A DNA stretch of 64,000 nucleotides, taken from contig JAGBJY010000025.1 in NCBI GenBank assembly GCA_017934185.1, positions 33,040 to 97,039 on the forward strand. Reading direction: 5' to 3'. This DNA comes from Bacteroidales bacterium. Its GTDB lineage: Bacteria > Bacteroidota > Bacteroidia > Bacteroidales > UBA932. The position numbers were made by a program, and so were the translations under genes. How positions within the stretch are numbered: position 1 is the stretch's first letter; the number at the start of each line of letters is the position of its first letter. Shown in pieces: positions 61,560 through 64,000 of this stretch. A model generated the notes under the pieces. It worked only from the letters and a program-made list of their open reading frames with translations. It was not told the DNA's origin and did no database searches.

Positions 61560-61772
61560 CTACTTGTCCGCCACAGGGTCATATTCCAGGATGTCTCCGG
61601 GTTGGCAGCCCAGTGCCTTGCAGAGTGCTTCCAGCGTACTCAGGCGGATAGCCTTGGCCTTTCCGGTTTTCAGGATGGACAGGTTGGCCTCCGTGATTCC
61701 CACTTTCTCAGCGAGTTCACGGGAGGTCATCCTTCTCAGAATCAATTTGTCAATATTGATTACTATGGCCAT
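61560..61772 (-). CDS. XRE-family helix-turn-helix regulator (YozG/Cro type)
   Basis: The 70-residue protein is a bare Cro/C1-type HTH domain: RRMTSRELAEKVGITEANLSILKTGKAKAIRLSTLEALCKALGCQPGDILEY, with helix 2-3 at ELAEKVGITEANLSILKTG. Such small regulators often accompany membrane-protein genes. It lies 6 bp after the flotillin gene in the same direction, so the three-gene unit NfeD, flotillin, regulator is likely, and it may control that unit. Confidence 0.9.
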   Translation of the reverse strand: MAIVINIDKLILRRMTSRELAEKVGITEANLSILKTGKAKAIRLSTLEALCKALGCQPGDILEYDPVADK

Positions 61773-61778
61773 AACAGA

Positions 61779-63161
61779 CTACTTTTCATCCTGGGCCGAC
61801 TGCTCGTCCACCTCCTTGCCTTTCAGGTAGGAAGGCAGTTCCATGCCGGCCATCTTGAAGAGGTCCTGAAGCGGGGGAACGCTCTTCATCATTCCGGAAA
61901 TGAAATTGGACGTGGCGGTCTTGCCGTCGGCGCCGCTGCCGGTATCCCATACGGTTACCTTGTCGATGTTGATGCCCTTCACGGCCTCTACCTGGGTCTT
62001 CACCAGCTCCGGCAGTTTGTCGGCAATCATCATGAGGACAGCCTTCTGGGCGTCACCTTCGGCGGCATTCACCAGGCTGTTGAAACCGTCGGCCTGCTTG
62101 GTGAGGATTTCCAGCATACCCTTTGCCTGGGCGTCCATCTTGGCGAAGATGGCATCGGCCTCACCCTTGGCCTTGCGGCGGATTTGCTCGGCTTCGGCCT
62201 CGGCCTCGATGATTTTCTTCTGCTTGTCAATCTCGGCGGCCACCACGATGTTGGCCTTCTGAGTGGCTTCTTCACGGGCGGCACGGGCCAGTTCGGCGTC
62301 ACGCTCGCTCTGGTAGGCCTCTTCCAGGGCCTTGGCGGCCTGCACCTTTTCGGCGGCTACGGCCAGACGGTCGGCCTCGGCGGTCTTCTGACGGCGGAGG
62401 GCGTCGGAGTTGGCAATCTCAATCTTGGCGCTGTTCTCACCCTTCACGGCATCGGCATCGGCCGCAGCCACGTTGATACGGGTGTCCTTGTCGGCCATGG
62501 CCTTGCCGGTTTCACCGTAACGGTTCTGCTCGGCCACGCTCTTCTTGGCGTCGTTGATGGCTTTGGCGGCTGCTTCCTTACCCAGGGCCTCGATGTAGCC
62601 GGATTCGTCGCGGATATCCGTCACGTTCACGTTGATAAGTTTGAGGCCGATTTTACGGAGCTCCGCTTCCACGTTGGTGGACACGTTGGCCAGGAACTTG
62701 TCACGGTCGGCGTTGATTTCCTCAATGTCCATGGTGGCAATCACAAGACGCAACTGCCCGAAGAGGATATCGGTGGCGATGTTCTGGATGCTGTCTACGG
62801 AAAGGCCCAGCAGGCGCTCCGCAGCGTTGGTCATGTTCTCCGGCTCGGTGGAGATACCCACGGTGAAGCGGCAGGGAACGTCCACGCGGATGTTCTGCTT
62901 GGAAAGGGCGTTGGTGAGGTTGCACTCAATGGAGATGGGCTTCAGGTCCAGGAAGGCATAGTCCTGGAACACGGGCCAGATAAAGGCGGCGCCGCCATGG
63001 ATGCAACGGGCCGATGAAATGGAACCGGCGGCGTTCTTACCGGTTTTACCGTAGATGACAAGAATCTTGTCGGAGGGGCAGCGGCGGTAGCGCTTGAGGA
63101 TGGCGGCCAGGGTGACAAACACCACGGCCACCAGGATAAGGATCAGATAAAGCTGAGGCAT
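61779..63161 (-). CDS. Flotillin-like SPFH-domain protein
   Basis: The 460-residue protein has an N-terminal membrane anchor (residues 4-22), an SPFH/band-7 domain (about 30-200), and a long Ala/Glu/Lys-rich coiled coil (about 215-350, ERDAELARAAREEATQKANI) as in flotillins. The C-terminal ~100 residues are globular. Flotillins form membrane microdomain scaffolds. The pairing with an NfeD-like gene upstream (2 bp) mirrors the floT-yuaF operon of Bacillus subtilis. Confidence 0.9.
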   Translation of the reverse strand: MPQLYLILILVAVVFVTLAAILKRYRRCPSDKILVIYGKTGKNAAGSISSARCIHGGAAFIWPVFQDYAFLDLKPISIECNLTNALSKQNIRVDVPCRFTVGISTEPENMTNAAERLLGLSVDSIQNIATDILFGQLRLVIATMDIEEINADRDKFLANVSTNVEAELRKIGLKLINVNVTDIRDESGYIEALGKEAAAKAINDAKKSVAEQNRYGETGKAMADKDTRINVAAADADAVKGENSAKIEIANSDALRRQKTAEADRLAVAAEKVQAAKALEEAYQSERDAELARAAREEATQKANIVVAAEIDKQKKIIEAEAEAEQIRRKAKGEADAIFAKMDAQAKGMLEILTKQADGFNSLVNAAEGDAQKAVLMMIADKLPELVKTQVEAVKGINIDKVTVWDTGSGADGKTATSNFISGMMKSVPPLQDLFKMAGMELPSYLKGKEVDEQSAQDEK

Positions 63162-63163
63162 AA

Positions 63164-63772
63164 TTATATGGTATAAGTTGTTGTTTCTTCCACTAAGAGG
63201 GTGGTGTTGTCCAGGGCATCCACCACACGGATGGGTGTGCCGGTTTTGAGCGCTTCATCGCTTTCGGTAACGGCATCGTACTCCCGGACGGCACCGGCAA
63301 TGGTGATTTGCACTTTGCCTGACCCGCTGCGGGCGGCCGGAATGGTCAGATACACTTTCCCTTCGCAGCCGGCAGCCGCTTTCTGCACATGGATGTTGCC
63401 GCTCTGCTGCATGCCGGAGAGCCATTTGAAAAGGTACATCACCGCAGCCACCAGGGCCACGCCGATAAGGGCCGATACGAAGATGAGCAGTGCCACGTTC
63501 GGGATGTTGTCCTGCAGCAGGATGGCGCTCCAGCCGAAGCCCAGGATGAAGTTCACGAAGTTTCGCAGCGTGTACAGGTTGGAGCCTCCATCAATGTTGG
63601 AGAGGTCGCTTCCGTCCATGCTTACGTCCACATCGGTGTCAAAGTCGGTGTCGGCATCGGCCCCCACGAAAGTGAGGATGCTCTGCACCAGGAAGATAAG
63701 CGAGGCCGTGAGGGTGACACCCCACAGGATTTTCATAACAAGGCTGAGACCAGCCCACCAGGTTGCAATCAT
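63164..63772 (-). CDS. NfeD/YuaF-like membrane protein
   Basis: The 202-residue protein has a first transmembrane helix (residues ~10-35), an acidic Asp-rich periplasmic loop (DADTDFDTDVDVSMDGSD), two further helices (NFVNFILGFGWSAILL and VALLIFVSALIGVALVAAVMYLF region) and a C-terminal OB-fold domain (GCEGKVYLTIPAARSGSGKVQI). This is the NfeD short form that partners flotillin. It has its own promoter and heads the unit. Confidence 0.85.
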   Translation of the reverse strand: MIATWWAGLSLVMKILWGVTLTASLIFLVQSILTFVGADADTDFDTDVDVSMDGSDLSNIDGGSNLYTLRNFVNFILGFGWSAILLQDNIPNVALLIFVSALIGVALVAAVMYLFKWLSGMQQSGNIHVQKAAAGCEGKVYLTIPAARSGSGKVQITIAGAVREYDAVTESDEALKTGTPIRVVDALDNTTLLVEETTTYTI

Positions 63773-63793
63773 AGTATTTCAGTGTTTGTTTTG

Positions 63794-63823
63794 CAAAGAT
63801 AGTAAAAATTTATTGAATTGCAA
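63794..63823 (-). promoter_or_regulatory. Promoter of the NfeD-flotillin-XRE unit
   Basis: On the minus strand TTG (63821-63823), 19 nt, then TATCTTTG (63794-63801). The leader is about 18 nt. Confidence 0.85.
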
Positions 63824-63901
63824 TAATTTTTTACCAAAACTTAAAATTGTAGAGCAAATACCCGGTAGTTTAACAGTTTGATTTTGCGATTTTTTTGATA
63901 G

Positions 63902-63925
63902 AAGGCCCTCCAGGGTCTTTTTTTT
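63902..63925 (+). terminator. Terminator-like hairpin before the right-edge gene
   Basis: AAGGCCC and GGGTCTT form a 7-bp stem (one G:T) with loop TCCA, then Ts to 63925. No + gene ends nearby, so it would block read-through into the gene at 63975. Insertion sequences often have such hairpins near their ends. Confidence 0.6.
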
Positions 63926-63940
63926 GTCAATTATATTTCT

Positions 63941-63948
63941 TATATTTG
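63941..63948 (+). promoter_or_regulatory. -7 box before the right-edge gene
   Basis: TATATTTG, 26 nt before ATG 63975. The nearest TTTG (63923-63926) is only 14 nt upstream, a short spacing. Confidence 0.5.
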
Positions 63949-63974
63949 TAGCATTATATAGCATTGTTACAAAT

Positions 63975-64000
63975 ATGAAGCTTAATATCGTCAAGTCTAA
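63975..64000 (+). CDS. Start of a gene cut by the window edge
   Basis: After the -7 box, ATG 63975 opens MKLNIVKS and runs off the window without a stop. The AT-rich surroundings differ from the rest. MKLNIVKS resembles the first residues of some transposases of the IS1634 type that I recall from Bacteroidota, but eight residues cannot prove it. Confidence 0.4.

Noticed and set aside
61551-63017. A 488-codon open frame on the plus strand
   Set aside because: It runs antisense to the XRE and flotillin genes and has a repetitive Gly/Leu/His/Val composition with no domain.

Overview
The window looks like chromosomal DNA of a GC-rich member of the Bacteroidales (Bacteroidota), probably a gut or rumen type. 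The signs are promoters of the Bacteroidota form (TTG or TTTG, about 19-21 nt, then TAnnTTTG), few Shine-Dalgarno sequences, a dcw cluster without murF or ddl, and family proteins typical of the phylum (DUF4290, a FISUMP lipoprotein, a DUF4855 lipoprotein, FHS sugar transporter, LolA next to FtsK). I see no rRNA, CRISPR array, phage or complete insertion sequence.

Region 1 (1-18509, all +) is one tightly overlapping catabolic operon already in progress at the left edge. It holds a GH20 hexosaminidase, two secreted TIM-barrel proteins, a phosphodiester-glycosidase lipoprotein, a DUF4855 lipoprotein, an FHS transporter, NagA, NagB, four Gfo/Idh/MocA oxidoreductases, a cytosolic ApbE-like protein, a small membrane protein, a mannonate-oxidoreductase-like SDR and mannonate dehydratase. 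Together they suggest use of a glycan containing GlcNAc and a uronic acid, possibly with phosphodiester-linked GlcNAc. No SusC/SusD pair is in view.

Region 2 (18510-22978, +) holds upp, miaB, a LEA-like lipoprotein, a SPOR protein and rpoN. Region 3 (23041-38280, +) is the dcw cluster: mraZ, rsmH, ftsL-like, ftsI, murE, mraY, murD, ftsW, murG, murC, ftsQ, ftsA, ftsZ. Four 10-bp direct repeats, likely the MraZ operator, lie just upstream. Region 4 (38281-46700) has truB and rpiB (-), rpsO and pnp (+), gltX (-), an NlpC/P60 peptidase with a dipeptide epimerase (+), a small membrane protein and tRNA-Ser(CGA). Region 5 (46754-53350) has tpiA, ptb and ackA (-), a short ComEC (+), a lipoprotein ApbE (-), a FISUMP lipoprotein (+) and lolA (-). 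Region 6 (53350-60787, -) has ftsK, DUF4290, two tRNA-Lys, manC and an AddA-like helicase-nuclease. Region 7 (60788-64000) has a four-site inverted-repeat array, a small EF-hand protein (+), an XRE regulator, a flotillin and an NfeD-like protein (-), and the start of a further + gene at the right edge.

The most unusual feature is a palindromic element of about 90 bp that sits in frame inside two conserved RNA-modification genes, rsmH and truB. Its 40-nt core is identical in both copies and is read in the same frame. Its flanking arms differ in sequence between copies, yet each pair stays self-complementary. Other points of interest are three or four probable leaderless genes, the TGTTGAC site array at 60836-60966, nested palindromes behind tRNA-Ser, and a strong excess of the 9-mer GCATCGGCC.
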